Source of the DNA: Polynucleobacter sp. MWH-HuK1
Lineage (GTDB): Bacteria; Pseudomonadota; Gammaproteobacteria; Burkholderiales; Burkholderiaceae
Direction: 5' to 3'
NCBI RefSeq assembly: GCF_018881815.1
Contig: NZ_JACVPP010000001.1
Location: 1,621,654-1,685,653, forward strand
DNA: 64,000 nt
In this document: piece after piece, positions 9,416-19,725 of the stretch
Position numbering within the stretch: position 1 is the first letter of the stretch
Layout: each line of letters begins with the position of its first letter
Made by a program: the position numbers and the translations under genes
The notes under the pieces: generated by a model
Database searches by the model: none
What the model saw: only the letters and a program-made list of their open reading frames with translations
What the model was told of the DNA's origin: nothing

Positions 9416-9829
9416 TTAAGGCGCACTCGATTTTCTGAGCATAAAGGTTCCGCTAGATTTAGCAGTTATCTCCCCTGCCTCATTCAAAACAATCGCCTCA
9501 CAATAGTTAACAGTTTTACCTGACTTCAAAATGTTGCCCTCAACAGCGATTTTGCCAACACTAGGACGCAAAAAGCTGACGGTCATATCAATCGTCATTG
9601 CACCAAGAGGAATATCGGTAGTACTTCTAGCCGCTGCCCCCATCGCAAAATCGAGCAAGGTCATAATGACGCCGCCATGGGCTATACCAAAGCTATTTTC
9701 ATATTCAGGCCTAATCTCCAGGCTGATCCGAGACTTGCCATCTTTTGCATATTCAGGAACTACACCTAAGTGCGCCAAAAAGGGAATTTTGAGACCAAAA
9801 TACTCTGTGGTTTTATCAGTGCTTGTCAT
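9416..9829 (-). CDS. PaaI-type hotdog thioesterase
   Basis: 137-residue acyl-CoA thioesterase of the hotdog superfamily. ENSFGIAHGGVIMTLLDFAMGAAA near residues 45-67 is the HGG-containing signature of PaaI/YbgC-like enzymes, with TIDMTVSFLRP typical of the central strand. Substrate cannot be read from sequence; family members hydrolyse aromatic or medium-chain acyl-CoAs. It is a single gene between the AT-rich region of the H-NS gene and tRNA-Pro. Confidence 0.82.
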   Translation of the reverse strand: MTSTDKTTEYFGLKIPFLAHLGVVPEYAKDGKSRISLEIRPEYENSFGIAHGGVIMTLLDFAMGAAARSTTDIPLGAMTIDMTVSFLRPSVGKIAVEGNILKSGKTVNYCEAIVLNEAGEITAKSSGTFMLRKSSAP

Positions 9830-9863
9830 GGAAAGAGTTTAGAAAGAGTGGGATGAAATTGAA

Positions 9864-9940
<77 letters not shown>

Positions 9941-9965
9941 ACGAAAGACAAAATTGTATCAGTAA

Positions 9966-10316
9966 CTATTTGGAGAGAATCTGCAGAACTGCTTGCAATT
10001 CTTCGCGTAGACGAAGGACGCCGCGAGCTTCTTCAAGGCGATTGCGTGCACCGCTAATCGTAAAGCCCTCTTCATAGAGAAGTGAGCGGATTTTTCTGAT
10101 AAGGACAACTTCATGATGCTGATAGTAGCGACGATTACCACGTCGTTTTTGCGGACTTAACTGGGAAAACTCTTGCTCCCAGTAACGCAGAACATGCGAA
10201 CGAACGCCACACAGATCCGCCACTTCACCAATGGTGAAATAGCGCTTGGCAGGTATTGGGGGAAGTTGAGTGCTCAGCAGTACTGAGCCGGCATCAAACT
10301 CGGTTTTCTCGAGCAT
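9966..10316 (-). CDS. MerR-family transcriptional regulator
   Basis: 116-residue DNA-binding protein. Residues 25-92 form a MerR winged helix: [28 protein letters not shown] with the conserved RYWE motif, then RRGNRRYY. It lacks a long effector domain. The start overlaps the end of ihfA by 23 bases, showing translational coupling. The pheT-ihfA-merR order is conserved in Burkholderiales. Targets and effector are unknown. Confidence 0.88.
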   Translation of the reverse strand: MLEKTEFDAGSVLLSTQLPPIPAKRYFTIGEVADLCGVRSHVLRYWEQEFSQLSPQKRRGNRRYYQHHEVVLIRKIRSLLYEEGFTISGARNRLEEARGVLRLREELQAVLQILSK

Positions 10317-10617
10317 GTGACTCCACTACATCTTTAAGCTTTTGACTGGCGTGAAAAGTTACTACGCGTCTAGCAGCAATCGGAATCATTTGACCTGTCT
10401 TTGGATTTCGGCCAGGACGAGCCGATTTATTTCGCAACTGAAAATTACCAAAACCGGAGATCTTTACTTCCACACCCGTCTCAAGTGATTGGCCAATACG
10501 ATCGAAGAAAGCATCAATCATGTCTTTCGCTTCACGCTTGTTCAATCCAACCTGATCAAAGAGAGCCTCTGAAAGCTCATTCTTAGTAACGGTATCGTTA
10601 GAAATCAATTCGGTCAT
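10294..10617 (-). CDS. ihfA: Integration host factor subunit alpha
   Basis: 107-residue DNA-bending protein that pairs with IHF-beta. It carries the HU/IHF signature [19 protein letters not shown], with the DNA-intercalating proline in GRNPKTG. The position after pheT is the same as in Escherichia coli (pheST-ihfA). It follows pheT by 49 bases on the same strand. Confidence 0.96.
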   Translation of the reverse strand: MTELISNDTVTKNELSEALFDQVGLNKREAKDMIDAFFDRIGQSLETGVEVKISGFGNFQLRNKSARPGRNPKTGQMIPIAARRVVTFHASQKLKDVVESHARENRV

Positions 10618-10666
10618 TGCCAGTCTCTTTGGTAACTAATTATTCGATTTATATCTAATACTAAAC

Positions 10667-13123
10667 CTAGCGCAAACGGGCTGCACACTTTTCCTCCACG
10701 GAACCCAATAAAGCAGCCATTACAGCATCAATTTGAGGGTCTTGCAGAGTCTCATTAGGGTTTAAGAGGGTGACACGGAAAGCCAAACTCTTTTCATCAT
10801 CCGCCATGCTGCTCGAACCCGCCTTTGGCTTGAACTCATCAAAGAGCTCAATATTGCGTACAAAATTCTGTTTGCTCGCAGCCATGACATCTAACAATGA
10901 CTGTGCGGATACACTTTGCTTCACCACCAGTGCCAAATCTCGTTGCACCGCAGGAAATTTACTTAATTCTTCGGGCATAGGTAAACCAAGTTCGCAAATT
11001 GGCTCTAAATCCAATTCAAACAATACTGGTGCCTGGGGAAGTTCGTAAGCTTGCTGCAAGCCTGGGTGTAATTCACCAATCCAACCAATAGCAATATTGC
11101 TTTTGCCGGCCTTCAAAAAGACTTGCGCTGAGCGCCCAGGATGTAGTGCTGGATGCTGTGCAGCTTCGGTCACGAAATGTAGAGGATCTAGGACGCGCTC
11201 TAGATCACCCTTGACATCAAAGAAATCCACTGCACGAGTTGCGTTGGCCCACTGCTCAGGTACGAATGAACCATAAGCTAAGCCGCCAATTTTTTGAGGC
11301 TGATGAAAACCCGCTACTTTGCCGGCTTCTTCTTGCGCATTAGGGTCACGTTTAAATACGCGGCCAGTCTCAAACAAGCGAACACGCCCTGCACCACGGT
11401 TTAAATTCGCTTTAAGATTGCCTAGTAGGCCACCCCACAAATTGCTACGCATCACGCCATATTGATTGGCGATCGGATTAAGCACCTTAATGAGATCTTG
11501 CTCTTTAGCACCTGCAAGACGCTGCTCACTTTCAAGGTCCGTGAAACCAAAGTTCACTGCCTCTTGGTACCCTTGCAATGCTAAACGCTGACGTAGTAGA
11601 TGAATACCACGCTTCGCTTCCGCTTTAGCGCTCATCTTCAATGAAGCTACCGGTGGTTGATCAGGAATATTTTCAAAGCCGTACATACGTGCGACTTCTT
11701 CAATTAAATCTTCTTCAATTTCGATATCAAAGCGATAGCTTGGAGGAGTCACAACAAAAGCATCGCCCTCTTGCTTAAATTCAAAACCGAGACGCTTAAA
11801 TACATCAGCCACTACCTCATTAGTCAGTGGAATGCCGATAACTTTTTCTGCTCTAGCCAAACGCATTTTGACCGGCTTACGCTCTGGAACATTGAGCACT
11901 TGATCATCCACGGGGCCCGCTTGACCACCGCAAACCTCAATAATTAAAGAACTGAGATATTCCAAGCAATTCACTGTATTTTGCGGATCTACGCCACGCT
12001 CAAAGCGATGCGCAGCATCGGTACTAAAATTAAATCTACGTGCACGACCCTGAATAGCTGAAGGCAGCCAATAAGCTGCTTCCACATAGATGTTCTTAGT
12101 GTCATCAGATACAGCACAGTGATTTCCACCCATGATGCCTGCAAGCGCTACCGGACCATTCTGATCGGCCACTACTCCAGCATCTTGCATCCTTCCAGCA
12201 GAGTCTAGGTCTTGCAAAGTCACTGTCTGACCATTCAGTAGCTCCAGGGTTTCACCTGCTTTAGCCCAGCGAACAGTGATATCACCGCTTAATTTATCGA
12301 TATCAAATACGTGGGTAGGTTGACCGATTTCCAACATGACATAGTTAGAAAGATCCACTAGCGCAGAAATACTTCTTTGACCTGCTCGCGTTAAACGCTG
12401 CACGATCCATTCAGGAGTTTTGGCTTGCGGATTCACGCCACGAATTACTCGACCAGCAAAGCGTCCGCAAAGCTCTTTGGCCTCAACTGTGACCTTGCGC
12501 TTATCTTCGATTGTTACTGCAGGCGGTGTCCACTTAGACGCACAGAGTGCGGCACCGGTGATCGCTGAGACTTCTCTTGCCATACCCATTAATGAGAGGC
12601 AATCAGCCTTATTTGGCGTTAGCTTAATGACGTAGATTTGATCATCGAGATTAAGATACTCACGAATATCTTTTCCAATTGGTGCATCTGCAGGTAACTC
12701 AAGAATGCCCTCATGATCATCACCCAAACCAAGCTCGCGACCAGAGCACAACATGCCTTGACTCTCTACACCGCGCAGCTTGCCTACTTTAATCATGAAA
12801 GGTTTGCCGCCAGCTTCAGCAGGAGGCAATTCAGCGCCAACCATAGCGCATGGAATCTTGATGCCAGCACGTGCATTGGGTGCACCACAAACGATTTGTA
12901 ACTCTTGACCTGTACCAGCGTCTACTTTGCAAACCCGCAAGCGATCTGCATCGGGATGTTGCTCAGCAGACAGAATCTGCGCGATCACAATTTTGGTAAA
13001 TGCAGGCGCTACTGAATGCTGCTCTTCAACTTCTAAACCCGCCATTGTCATTGCATGACCAAGTGCATCACTATCAAGTGATGGGTTCACATACTGACGG
13101 AGCCAAGATTCAGAAAATTGCAT
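10667..13123 (-). CDS. pheT: Phenylalanyl-tRNA synthetase beta subunit
   Basis: 818 residues, full length. The N-terminal EMAP-like tRNA-binding domain spans about 40-150 (VIAQILSAEQHPDADRLRVC), followed by the B3/B4 editing region, the B5 domain, the catalytic-like core and a C-terminal FDX-ACB anticodon-binding domain (FPAVQRDLALVVKQ). It forms the alpha2-beta2 enzyme with PheS, encoded 33 bases upstream. Confidence 0.97.
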   Translation of the reverse strand: MQFSESWLRQYVNPSLDSDALGHAMTMAGLEVEEQHSVAPAFTKIVIAQILSAEQHPDADRLRVCKVDAGTGQELQIVCGAPNARAGIKIPCAMVGAELPPAEAGGKPFMIKVGKLRGVESQGMLCSGRELGLGDDHEGILELPADAPIGKDIREYLNLDDQIYVIKLTPNKADCLSLMGMAREVSAITGAALCASKWTPPAVTIEDKRKVTVEAKELCGRFAGRVIRGVNPQAKTPEWIVQRLTRAGQRSISALVDLSNYVMLEIGQPTHVFDIDKLSGDITVRWAKAGETLELLNGQTVTLQDLDSAGRMQDAGVVADQNGPVALAGIMGGNHCAVSDDTKNIYVEAAYWLPSAIQGRARRFNFSTDAAHRFERGVDPQNTVNCLEYLSSLIIEVCGGQAGPVDDQVLNVPERKPVKMRLARAEKVIGIPLTNEVVADVFKRLGFEFKQEGDAFVVTPPSYRFDIEIEEDLIEEVARMYGFENIPDQPPVASLKMSAKAEAKRGIHLLRQRLALQGYQEAVNFGFTDLESEQRLAGAKEQDLIKVLNPIANQYGVMRSNLWGGLLGNLKANLNRGAGRVRLFETGRVFKRDPNAQEEAGKVAGFHQPQKIGGLAYGSFVPEQWANATRAVDFFDVKGDLERVLDPLHFVTEAAQHPALHPGRSAQVFLKAGKSNIAIGWIGELHPGLQQAYELPQAPVLFELDLEPICELGLPMPEELSKFPAVQRDLALVVKQSVSAQSLLDVMAASKQNFVRNIELFDEFKPKAGSSSMADDEKSLAFRVTLLNPNETLQDPQIDAVMAALLGSVEEKCAARLR

Positions 13124-13156
13124 AGCGCGATCTAAGATTTAGTAATACAGATTTGG

Positions 13157-14203
13157 TTAGGCGGGAAACTGCGCCAAGAAACGCAGATCGTTTTCGAAGA
13201 AGAGACGTAAATCGTCAACGCCATAACGCAACATCGTCAAGCGCTCTAGGCCAGACCCAAAAGCAAAGCCGGTATAGCGCTCTGGGTCGATACCCATATT
13301 GCGCAATACGTTTGGATGCACTTGACCTGCTCCAGAGATTTCTAACCAACGGCCAGCGAGTTTGCCGCTTCCAAAGGCCATATCAATCTCAGCCGATGGC
13401 TCAGTAAATGGGAAATAGGATGGACGGAAACGAACTTGCAATTCGTTTGTTTCAAAAAAAGTTCTCAAGAAGTCTGTATAGACACCCTTAAGATCTGCAA
13501 ATGAAACACTCTCTGCAATCCACAAACCCTCAACCTGATGGAACATCGGTGAATGCGTTGCATCGCTATCAACACGATATGTTCTACCTGGTGCAATAAC
13601 TTTGATTGGCGGCATCACATCTGCGTTGGCATATTTCTTAACATGTTCGCTCGCATAGCGAACCTGAATTGGGCTGGTATGCGTGCGCAATAACAAAGGC
13701 TTTTCATTGGAGTCTTTGCCATCGATATAAAAAGTATCCTGCATTGAGCGAGCAGGATGATTCTCGGGACTATTTAAGGCAGTGAAATTAAACCAATCAG
13801 TTTCAATTTCAGGGCCATCCGCTACATCAAAACCAATCGAGCGGAAGATCTCTTCAACGCGCTCCCAGGTGCGCATCACAGGATGCAAGCTACCTACTGC
13901 TTGGCCACGACCAGGCAGGGAAACGTCAATAGACTCTGCTGCAAGACGTTGCATCAATACCGCATCAGCCAAAGCTTGGCGACGCTCTTGTAATGCAGCT
14001 TCTACGTGAGTTTTGATTTGATTAATTTGGGCGCCTGCACTCTTGCGCTCCTCAGGCGACATTCCACCAAGCGCTTTTAAGCGCTCAGTGAGAACACCTG
14101 ACTTACCGAGATACTTGGCTTTCGCGTCCTCTAGAGCTGCCGCATCGGCAGCCCCAAGGAAATCACGTCTAGCATCCTCGACAATGTGGTCGAGAGAAAC
14201 CAT
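13157..14203 (-). CDS. pheS: Phenylalanyl-tRNA synthetase alpha subunit
   Basis: 348-residue class II catalytic subunit. The N-terminal coiled-coil (about 1-90) binds tRNA. Motif 2 lies in [12 protein letters not shown] with HQVEGLWI, and motif 3 in [17 protein letters not shown]. It sits between rplT and pheT as in many Proteobacteria. Confidence 0.97.
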   Translation of the reverse strand: MVSLDHIVEDARRDFLGAADAAALEDAKAKYLGKSGVLTERLKALGGMSPEERKSAGAQINQIKTHVEAALQERRQALADAVLMQRLAAESIDVSLPGRGQAVGSLHPVMRTWERVEEIFRSIGFDVADGPEIETDWFNFTALNSPENHPARSMQDTFYIDGKDSNEKPLLLRTHTSPIQVRYASEHVKKYANADVMPPIKVIAPGRTYRVDSDATHSPMFHQVEGLWIAESVSFADLKGVYTDFLRTFFETNELQVRFRPSYFPFTEPSAEIDMAFGSGKLAGRWLEISGAGQVHPNVLRNMGIDPERYTGFAFGSGLERLTMLRYGVDDLRLFFENDLRFLAQFPA

Positions 14204-14228
14204 TGCAGCTTAGTTTAGAAAACTAAGA

Positions 14229-14594
14229 TTAAGCTGCAGCGTTTACTACGGATTTGATCCGAGTAACCAAAGCAGCGAAAGCCGCTTTGTCAGCAATGGC
14301 CATATCAGAAAGTACTTTGCGGTCGAGCTCGATCGCGGCTTTCTTCATACCATTCATGAATACGCTGTAGGTCATGTCATGCTGACGAACTGCCGCATTG
14401 ATACGAGCAATCCACAAAGCGCGGAATACACGTTTCTTGTTGCGACGGTCACGATATGCATATTGACCAGCACGCATAACCGCTTGCTTAGCAATACGGA
14501 ATACGTTCTTACGACGGCCACGGTAACCCGTAGCAGCATCGGTGATTTTCTTATGACGGGCTCTTGCTGTAACCCCACGTTTGACTCTTGGCAT
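14229..14594 (-). CDS. rplT: 50S ribosomal protein L20
   Basis: 121 residues, highly basic, beginning [17 protein letters not shown] and containing [16 protein letters not shown], both diagnostic for L20. L20 binds 23S rRNA early in assembly and, in Escherichia coli, represses its own operon. It follows rpmI by 25 bases. Confidence 0.98.
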   Translation of the reverse strand: MPRVKRGVTARARHKKITDAATGYRGRRKNVFRIAKQAVMRAGQYAYRDRRNKKRVFRALWIARINAAVRQHDMTYSVFMNGMKKAAIELDRKVLSDMAIADKAAFAALVTRIKSVVNAAA

Positions 14595-14619
14595 TTAATT
14601 CTCCTAATCTAGTCTGAGG

Positions 14620-14817
14620 TTAAGCGTAAGGAAGCATGGAACGAATTGACTTAATGTCAGATTTCGCAACTTCTGCAGAACCACGGAGGTGACGCTTATT
14701 CTTTGTGGTCTTCTTGGTGAGGATATGGCGTTTGAAAGCCTGACCTCGTTTAATCGTTCCGCCTGCGCGAACCGTGAAGCGCTTTTTAGCGCTACTCTTG
14801 CTCTTCATCTTGGGCAT
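14620..14817 (-). CDS. rpmI: 50S ribosomal protein L35
   Basis: 65 residues, basic, starting [14 protein letters not shown], the typical L35 N-terminus. The ATG at 14817 is chosen over the in-frame TTG at 14832, because AAGGGG lies 6 bases before the ATG and family members start here. Shares its transcript with infC and rplT. Confidence 0.97.
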   Translation of the reverse strand: MPKMKSKSSAKKRFTVRAGGTIKRGQAFKRHILTKKTTKNKRHLRGSAEVAKSDIKSIRSMLPYA

Positions 14818-14955
14818 AAAGCACCCCTTCAATTACTTGTGCAACATAGGTGGTAACCGACGGTTACTCTTCCTGTACCCAGAAGCACTTCAAACTACCG
14901 GCGCCTTTCAGCACCTCCCTACATAAGAAAAAGACAATTCCTGCGAATTTTCTTC
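14818..14955 (-). other. infC-rpmI intercistronic leader
   Basis: 138 bases between infC and rpmI in a region that in Escherichia coli forms the L20-binding control element. Visible here: an inverted repeat GTAAC-N5-GTTAC at 14853-14867 and G/C-rich complementary patches. I see a possible structured leader but cannot identify the L20 pseudoknot by eye. Confidence 0.35.
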
Positions 14956-15480
14956 TTACTTAGCCTTACGAATGGGAGCCAATACCATCACCATCTGGCG
15001 GCCTTCCATTTTTGGAAACTGTTCGACTTGGCCGTATTCAACGAGATCCAACTTCAAACGCTCCAACATTCTGACTCCGATTTCTTGGTGGGCCATTTCA
15101 CGACCCCGAAACCGCAGCGTAATCTTTGTCTTATCGCCATCCTCTAAAAAGCGGATTAGATTGCGTAGCTTCACACCGTAGTCACCATCATCAGTACCAG
15201 GGCGGAATTTAACTTCCTTCACCTGAATTACCTTTTGCTTCAGCTTTGCTTCATGCATCCGCTTAGCTTCTTGGTATTTGAATTTACCAAAGTCCATGAT
15301 GCGGACTACAGGTGGCACAGCCGTCGGAGCAATTTCAACCAAGTCGGTTTCTTTCTCTTCTGCTGCAGCCAAGGCTTCACTCAACTTAACTACACCGATG
15401 GGCTCACCATCAATTCCAATCAAACGCACTTCAGGAGCAGTAATTTCCCGGTTAATGCGTTGCAATTTTTCAGTAGCGAT
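14956..15480 (-). CDS. infC: Translation initiation factor IF-3, probable ATC start
   Basis: IF-3 controls start-codon fidelity on the 30S subunit. The body ([16 protein letters not shown] ... [21 protein letters not shown]) is unmistakable. The first standard codon in frame is a TTG at 15465, which has no ribosome site. Five codons upstream, ATC at 15480-15478 is preceded by AAGGA (15494-15490) with 9-base spacing and would give (M)[12 protein letters not shown], similar to other betaproteobacterial IF-3 N-termini. I therefore start at 15480, giving 174 residues. Non-canonical AUU-type starts in infC are a known autoregulatory device. Confidence 0.9.
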   Translation of the reverse strand: MATEKLQRINREITAPEVRLIGIDGEPIGVVKLSEALAAAEEKETDLVEIAPTAVPPVVRIMDFGKFKYQEAKRMHEAKLKQKVIQVKEVKFRPGTDDGDYGVKLRNLIRFLEDGDKTKITLRFRGREMAHQEIGVRMLERLKLDLVEYGQVEQFPKMEGRQMVMVLAPIRKAK

Positions 15481-15522
15481 CTTCTTAATTCCTTTAAAAA
15501 AACAATAAACACCGTTCTAACC

Positions 15523-17445
15523 CTAGCTAGGCTCGGGTCCGACTTTCTGGGATATATCCTGCTGGAGTCGGGCAACGAAGGCATCAATGGGCATTACACC
15601 CAAATCCACTCCGCCACGGGCACGAACGGCCACCGTATTACTTTCAGATTCTTTATCCCCTACAACGAGCAAAAACGGGATCTTCTGTAATGCGTGCTCG
15701 CGTATTTTATACGTAATTTTCTCGTTCCGCAAATCAGACTCAACTCTAAACCCTTGTTTTTTCAGCAATTGCTGCACTTTTTGTGCGTATGCAGCAGAAT
15801 TTCCGGAGATATTGAGGACTACGGCCTGGGTTGGGGCCAGCCAAACAGGCATGTTTCCAGCGTGATTTTCAATCAAAATGCCGATAAAACGCTCTAAAGA
15901 ACCCACAATTGCCCTATGGAGCATGACCGGAGTCTTGCGACTATTGTCTTCAGCAACATATTCAGCACCTAAACGGGCTGGCATGGAGAAATCGACCTGG
16001 ATTGTGCCGCACTGCCATGTTCGCCCAATGGAGTCCTTGAGGTGATATTCGATCTTTGGACCGTAAAAAGCGCCCTCGCCTGGCAATTCTTCCCACTCTT
16101 GGCCAGAAGCCTTCAGAGCGCCACGCAGCGCTTCTTCGGCCTTATCCCAAATGGCGTCATCGCCAACGCGTTTAGCAGGACGCAGAGCCAGCTTGACAGC
16201 AACCTCAGAAAAACCAAAATCGTGATAAACCGCACGCACTGCTTTATCAAATGCCGCCACTTCAGATTGAATTTGATCTTCAGTGCAGAAAATATGGCCA
16301 TCGTCTTGTGTAAAACCACGCACGCGCATCAAACCATGTAAAGCACCCGATGGTTCATTGCGGTGACATTGACCAAATTCACCAATGCGCAATGGCAACT
16401 CGCGATAGCTATGCAAACCAGAGTTATAAATTTGCACATGACCAGGACAGTTCATCGGCTTTAATGCATAAGCACGATTCTCCGACTCTGTCGTAAACAT
16501 ATTTTCTTTGTAGTTTTCCCAGTGACCAGATTTTTCCCAAAGACCACGATCCAAAATTTGTGGCGCTTTAACTTCTTGGTAGCCTTCTTGCTGATACACG
16601 CGACGCATGTATTGTTCAACCTCTTGCCAAATTGACCAGCCCTTTGGATGCCAGAAAATTAAGCCTGGCGCTTCTTCTTGGAAATGAAATAAATCGAGTT
16701 GTTTGCCAAGGCGGCGATGATCACGCTTCTCAGACTCTTCAAGCATATGCAAGTAAGCATCTTGATCTTCTTTATGCAACCAAGCTGTGCCGTAGATACG
16801 CTGCAACATCTCATTCTTGCTATCGCCACGCCAGTAAGCACCAGCAAGCTTCATGAGCTTAAATACCTTGAGCTTCCCAGTAGATGGCACGTGTGGTCCA
16901 CGGCATAAATCGGTGAACTTACCCTCCGCATAAAGGGAAACATCTTCGCCTTGCGGAATGCTTGCAATTAATTCTGCTTTGTAGTTTTCACCCTGCTTCT
17001 TGAAAAAATCAACAGCTTCATCGCGCGGCATTACAGTACGGGTTACTGGCTCATCTTTTTTAGCGAGCTCAGTCATTTTCTTTTCTAAAGCAACTAAGTC
17101 ATCCGGAGTGAATGGGCGGTGATATGAGAAGTCATAGTAAAAACCATTCTCTACAACTGGACCAATGGTAACTTGCGCTTCAGGAAACAATTCTTTTACG
17201 GCATACGCCAATAAGTGAGCAGTGGAATGACGAACAATCTCTAATGCCTCAGGACTCTTATCGGTAATGATGGCAAGTTGACTATCTTTATCAATAACAA
17301 AACTAGTATCCACCATCTTGCCGTCAACAATTCCACCTAAGGCGGCTTTTGCAAGACCGCTACCGATGCTTTGCGCAACATCCGCTACGCGAACAGATGC
17401 CTCAAACTCACGTTTTGATCCATCGGGCAGAGTAACTACTAGCAT
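15523..17445 (-). CDS. thrS: Threonyl-tRNA synthetase
   Basis: 640 residues. TGS domain at 1-61; editing domain with [12 protein letters not shown] near 72-83; class II catalytic core with zinc ligand region [10 protein letters not shown] near 334 and HRNEPSG; C-terminal anticodon domain from about 540 ([15 protein letters not shown]). It is the first gene of the thrS-infC-rpmI-rplT-pheST-ihfA run, 42 bases from infC. Confidence 0.97.
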   Translation of the reverse strand: MLVVTLPDGSKREFEASVRVADVAQSIGSGLAKAALGGIVDGKMVDTSFVIDKDSQLAIITDKSPEALEIVRHSTAHLLAYAVKELFPEAQVTIGPVVENGFYYDFSYHRPFTPDDLVALEKKMTELAKKDEPVTRTVMPRDEAVDFFKKQGENYKAELIASIPQGEDVSLYAEGKFTDLCRGPHVPSTGKLKVFKLMKLAGAYWRGDSKNEMLQRIYGTAWLHKEDQDAYLHMLEESEKRDHRRLGKQLDLFHFQEEAPGLIFWHPKGWSIWQEVEQYMRRVYQQEGYQEVKAPQILDRGLWEKSGHWENYKENMFTTESENRAYALKPMNCPGHVQIYNSGLHSYRELPLRIGEFGQCHRNEPSGALHGLMRVRGFTQDDGHIFCTEDQIQSEVAAFDKAVRAVYHDFGFSEVAVKLALRPAKRVGDDAIWDKAEEALRGALKASGQEWEELPGEGAFYGPKIEYHLKDSIGRTWQCGTIQVDFSMPARLGAEYVAEDNSRKTPVMLHRAIVGSLERFIGILIENHAGNMPVWLAPTQAVVLNISGNSAAYAQKVQQLLKKQGFRVESDLRNEKITYKIREHALQKIPFLLVVGDKESESNTVAVRARGGVDLGVMPIDAFVARLQQDISQKVGPEPS

Positions 17446-17493
17446 GATGATCCCATCTTATTTACTGAACTTCATTCCTGACTTCTTTTCCAA

Positions 17494-17532
17494 AAAGAAA
17501 GCGCGGTAGCTTATGGGCATCCGCGCCTCTTT
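17494..17532 (-). terminator. Hairpin between tRNA-Val and thrS
   Basis: On the minus strand GCGCGG (plus 17526-17521) pairs with CCGCGC (17506-17501), extended by AAAGA/TCTTT arms, and is followed by a T-rich run. It looks like an intrinsic terminator ending the relA-tRNA-Val transcript just upstream of thrS. Confidence 0.6.
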
Positions 17533-17578
17533 GAAGCCCGTATTGATACTTCGGCACTTCCTTTTGGGTCTTATTCGT

Positions 17579-17655
17579 TGGTAGGCTCGATTGGACTCGA
17601 ACCAACGACCCCCACCATGTCAAGGTGGTGCTCTAACCAGCTGAGCTACGAGCCT
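17579..17655 (-). tRNA. tRNA-Val (anticodon GAC)
   Basis: 77 bases with encoded CCA. Acceptor stem AGGCTCG/CGAGCCT; anticodon loop TTGACAT gives GAC, reading GUC and GUU. T arm GTTGG-TTCGAGT-CCAAT is standard. It lies 18 bases after the relA stop on the same strand. Confidence 0.95.
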
Positions 17656-17673
17656 ATACAGCCATAGAGTTTA

Positions 17674-19704
17674 TCACCGGCGACGCACTTGGGTGACCCC
17701 TTTGACCACTTCTAGGCTGTTTTGAACCACTCGCAACACTTCAGAATCCTTCACCTCAACCGTTAAAAGGATCTGAGCTAAGCCCTTTTTGCCTGATTTA
17801 CGCAAATCGATCACATGAACACCCTGCCGCGTGAGAATCTCAAAAAGCTCTCTCATGAGCTCAGGCCGATCTAGGCCAGTTACGACCAAATCGGCTGGGA
17901 ATACCCGTTTTTGCTCTTGGTTGACGATAGGATCCGCAGCTGAAGCAGTCCAAGCGGTTTGAATAACCCGTTCTGGTGCGCGCTCGAGGAGACCTCGGAA
18001 GGTTTTGCATGAGCGCCGATGAATGGATACCCCTCTACCCTGCGTCACAAATCCAGCAATTGCATCCGGCGGCACTGGTCGGCAGCAACGCGCTAACTGG
18101 GTAAGTAAAGAATCTATCCCAACCACCAAAACATCGCCACCCCGACCCGCTTTATGGCTGCTGTTACGCAAAATAATTTCTGGATTAATCGGAGCAACTT
18201 TTAATTCTGGGGTTGCGTCTGGTTTGTTTTCGGCAACCTTAGACTGACCCGCCCCCTCATCATCTAAAGCATTAAACCAAGCGCGCACTCTTTGGCGCGC
18301 TCTTTGCGAACGCAGGTAATTTTTATCAGGACTAATCCAGTCGCGCGATGGACCACCATGCTTCACCGCAATGATTTCAACTGTTTGACCATTTTGCAGC
18401 GATGTCTCTAACGGCACCATAGCGCCATCTACTCTAGCCCCTCTACAACGATGGCCAAGATTGGTATGTACTGCATAAGCAAAATCAATTGGTGTTGAGC
18501 CCTTCTCCAATGAGATCACCTTACCCAAGGGTGTGAGCACATAAATATGATCGTCAATCTCATGGTGCTTGAGTTGCTCCCATGCATCTTCTTTCCAGGA
18601 GATGAGCTGACGCGCCCAAGCAATCTGCCTTTCATAAGCAACCTCAGCACTATGAGTGCCTTGTTGATGATTGACGTTGGGCTTATGGGATTTAGCGAGA
18701 TTGGGTGGTGTGGCCATTCCAACATAAGCACCCTCTTTGTAACGCCAGTGTGCTGCCAGACCATACTCAGCTTGCTGATGCATTTCTTGTGTGCGGATCT
18801 GAATTTCAAATGCCGTACCGTCTTCATTCATGACTACGGTATGCAAGGATTGATAGCCGTTGGGTTTAGGCCTAGCAATGTAATCATCAAATTCGCGTGG
18901 CACTGGTTGCCAAACGTTATGCGCGATACCTAAAACAGCATAGCAAGACTTTATATCCTCAACCAATACTCGAAATGCCCTCACGTCATACAGGTTTGCG
19001 AAATCCAAAGACTTGCCTTGCATTTTTTTCCAGATGCTATAGATGTGCTTAGGTCGCCCAAGCACCTCACCATCTATTTGCGCAGCCTTAAGCTCTTCCT
19101 GTAGCTGTAAAACAATTTGATCAATAAAGGATTGACGCTCAATACGTTTTGCATCGAGCATCTTGGCGATCTCTCGATACGTTTCTGGAGATAGAGCACG
19201 AAATGCCAAGTCTTCCATCTCCCACTTCATCTGCCAAATTCCCAAACGATTTGCCAATGAGGCATCAATATTGAGAATTTGTTGTGCCCAAGCAGCTGAC
19301 ATCTCGATTTTTTCCTGAGTGATCCAGCGCAGAGTCTGTAATCGAGATGCGAGATAGATCAGCACCACCCTTAAGTCATCACCGAATGCTAAAAGCATTT
19401 TGCGCAGCATTTCTTCTTGGCCAGCGACACTGAGGCCTCCATCATCACGCATCAATTTTGCTTGCGCCTGACGTAAACCGCGATAACCAATTAGTAACTT
19501 GGCGGACTCTTCACCAATAAGCTTGATAAGCGCTTCTTTGCCATGAGTGCGCGCAATATTAGTTGCTGCAATGAGGCTTGCTTCATCTAAGTTGAGGTCT
19601 TGCAGGATCTGCGACACTCCATGTGCATGCGATTCAGCAGGCTCACCATACCAAGCATCCTGAAATACGACTAGCTTTTCGGGTTTAGAGGAAGCATTTG
19701 CCAT
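17674..19704 (-). CDS. relA: (p)ppGpp synthetase RelA
   Basis: 676 residues. The N-terminal region shows no intact HD hydrolase motif, which fits a RelA-type synthetase rather than bifunctional SpoT. The synthetase domain includes DFANLYDVRAFRVLVED and RPKPNGYQSLHTVV. The TGS domain starts at DHIYVLTPLGKVISLEKGS, and a zinc-finger/ACT C-terminus (QLARCCRPVPPDAIAGFVT ... VTGLDRPELMRELFEIL) senses the ribosome. ATG at 19704 is preferred to TTG at 19710. Confidence 0.93.
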   Translation of the reverse strand: MANASSKPEKLVVFQDAWYGEPAESHAHGVSQILQDLNLDEASLIAATNIARTHGKEALIKLIGEESAKLLIGYRGLRQAQAKLMRDDGGLSVAGQEEMLRKMLLAFGDDLRVVLIYLASRLQTLRWITQEKIEMSAAWAQQILNIDASLANRLGIWQMKWEMEDLAFRALSPETYREIAKMLDAKRIERQSFIDQIVLQLQEELKAAQIDGEVLGRPKHIYSIWKKMQGKSLDFANLYDVRAFRVLVEDIKSCYAVLGIAHNVWQPVPREFDDYIARPKPNGYQSLHTVVMNEDGTAFEIQIRTQEMHQQAEYGLAAHWRYKEGAYVGMATPPNLAKSHKPNVNHQQGTHSAEVAYERQIAWARQLISWKEDAWEQLKHHEIDDHIYVLTPLGKVISLEKGSTPIDFAYAVHTNLGHRCRGARVDGAMVPLETSLQNGQTVEIIAVKHGGPSRDWISPDKNYLRSQRARQRVRAWFNALDDEGAGQSKVAENKPDATPELKVAPINPEIILRNSSHKAGRGGDVLVVGIDSLLTQLARCCRPVPPDAIAGFVTQGRGVSIHRRSCKTFRGLLERAPERVIQTAWTASAADPIVNQEQKRVFPADLVVTGLDRPELMRELFEILTRQGVHVIDLRKSGKKGLAQILLTVEVKDSEVLRVVQNSLEVVKGVTQVRRR

Positions 19705-19725
19705 CGGCAAAAATGAAATAAGGAA

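Noticed and set aside
15235..15690. 151-residue plus-strand frame over infC and thrS
   Set aside because: It spans two genuine genes antisense and has no recognisable motif.
17446..17578. T-box or threonine attenuation leader for thrS
   Set aside because: No T-box antiterminator motif or threonine-rich leader peptide seen; the hairpin is better explained as a terminator after tRNA-Val.
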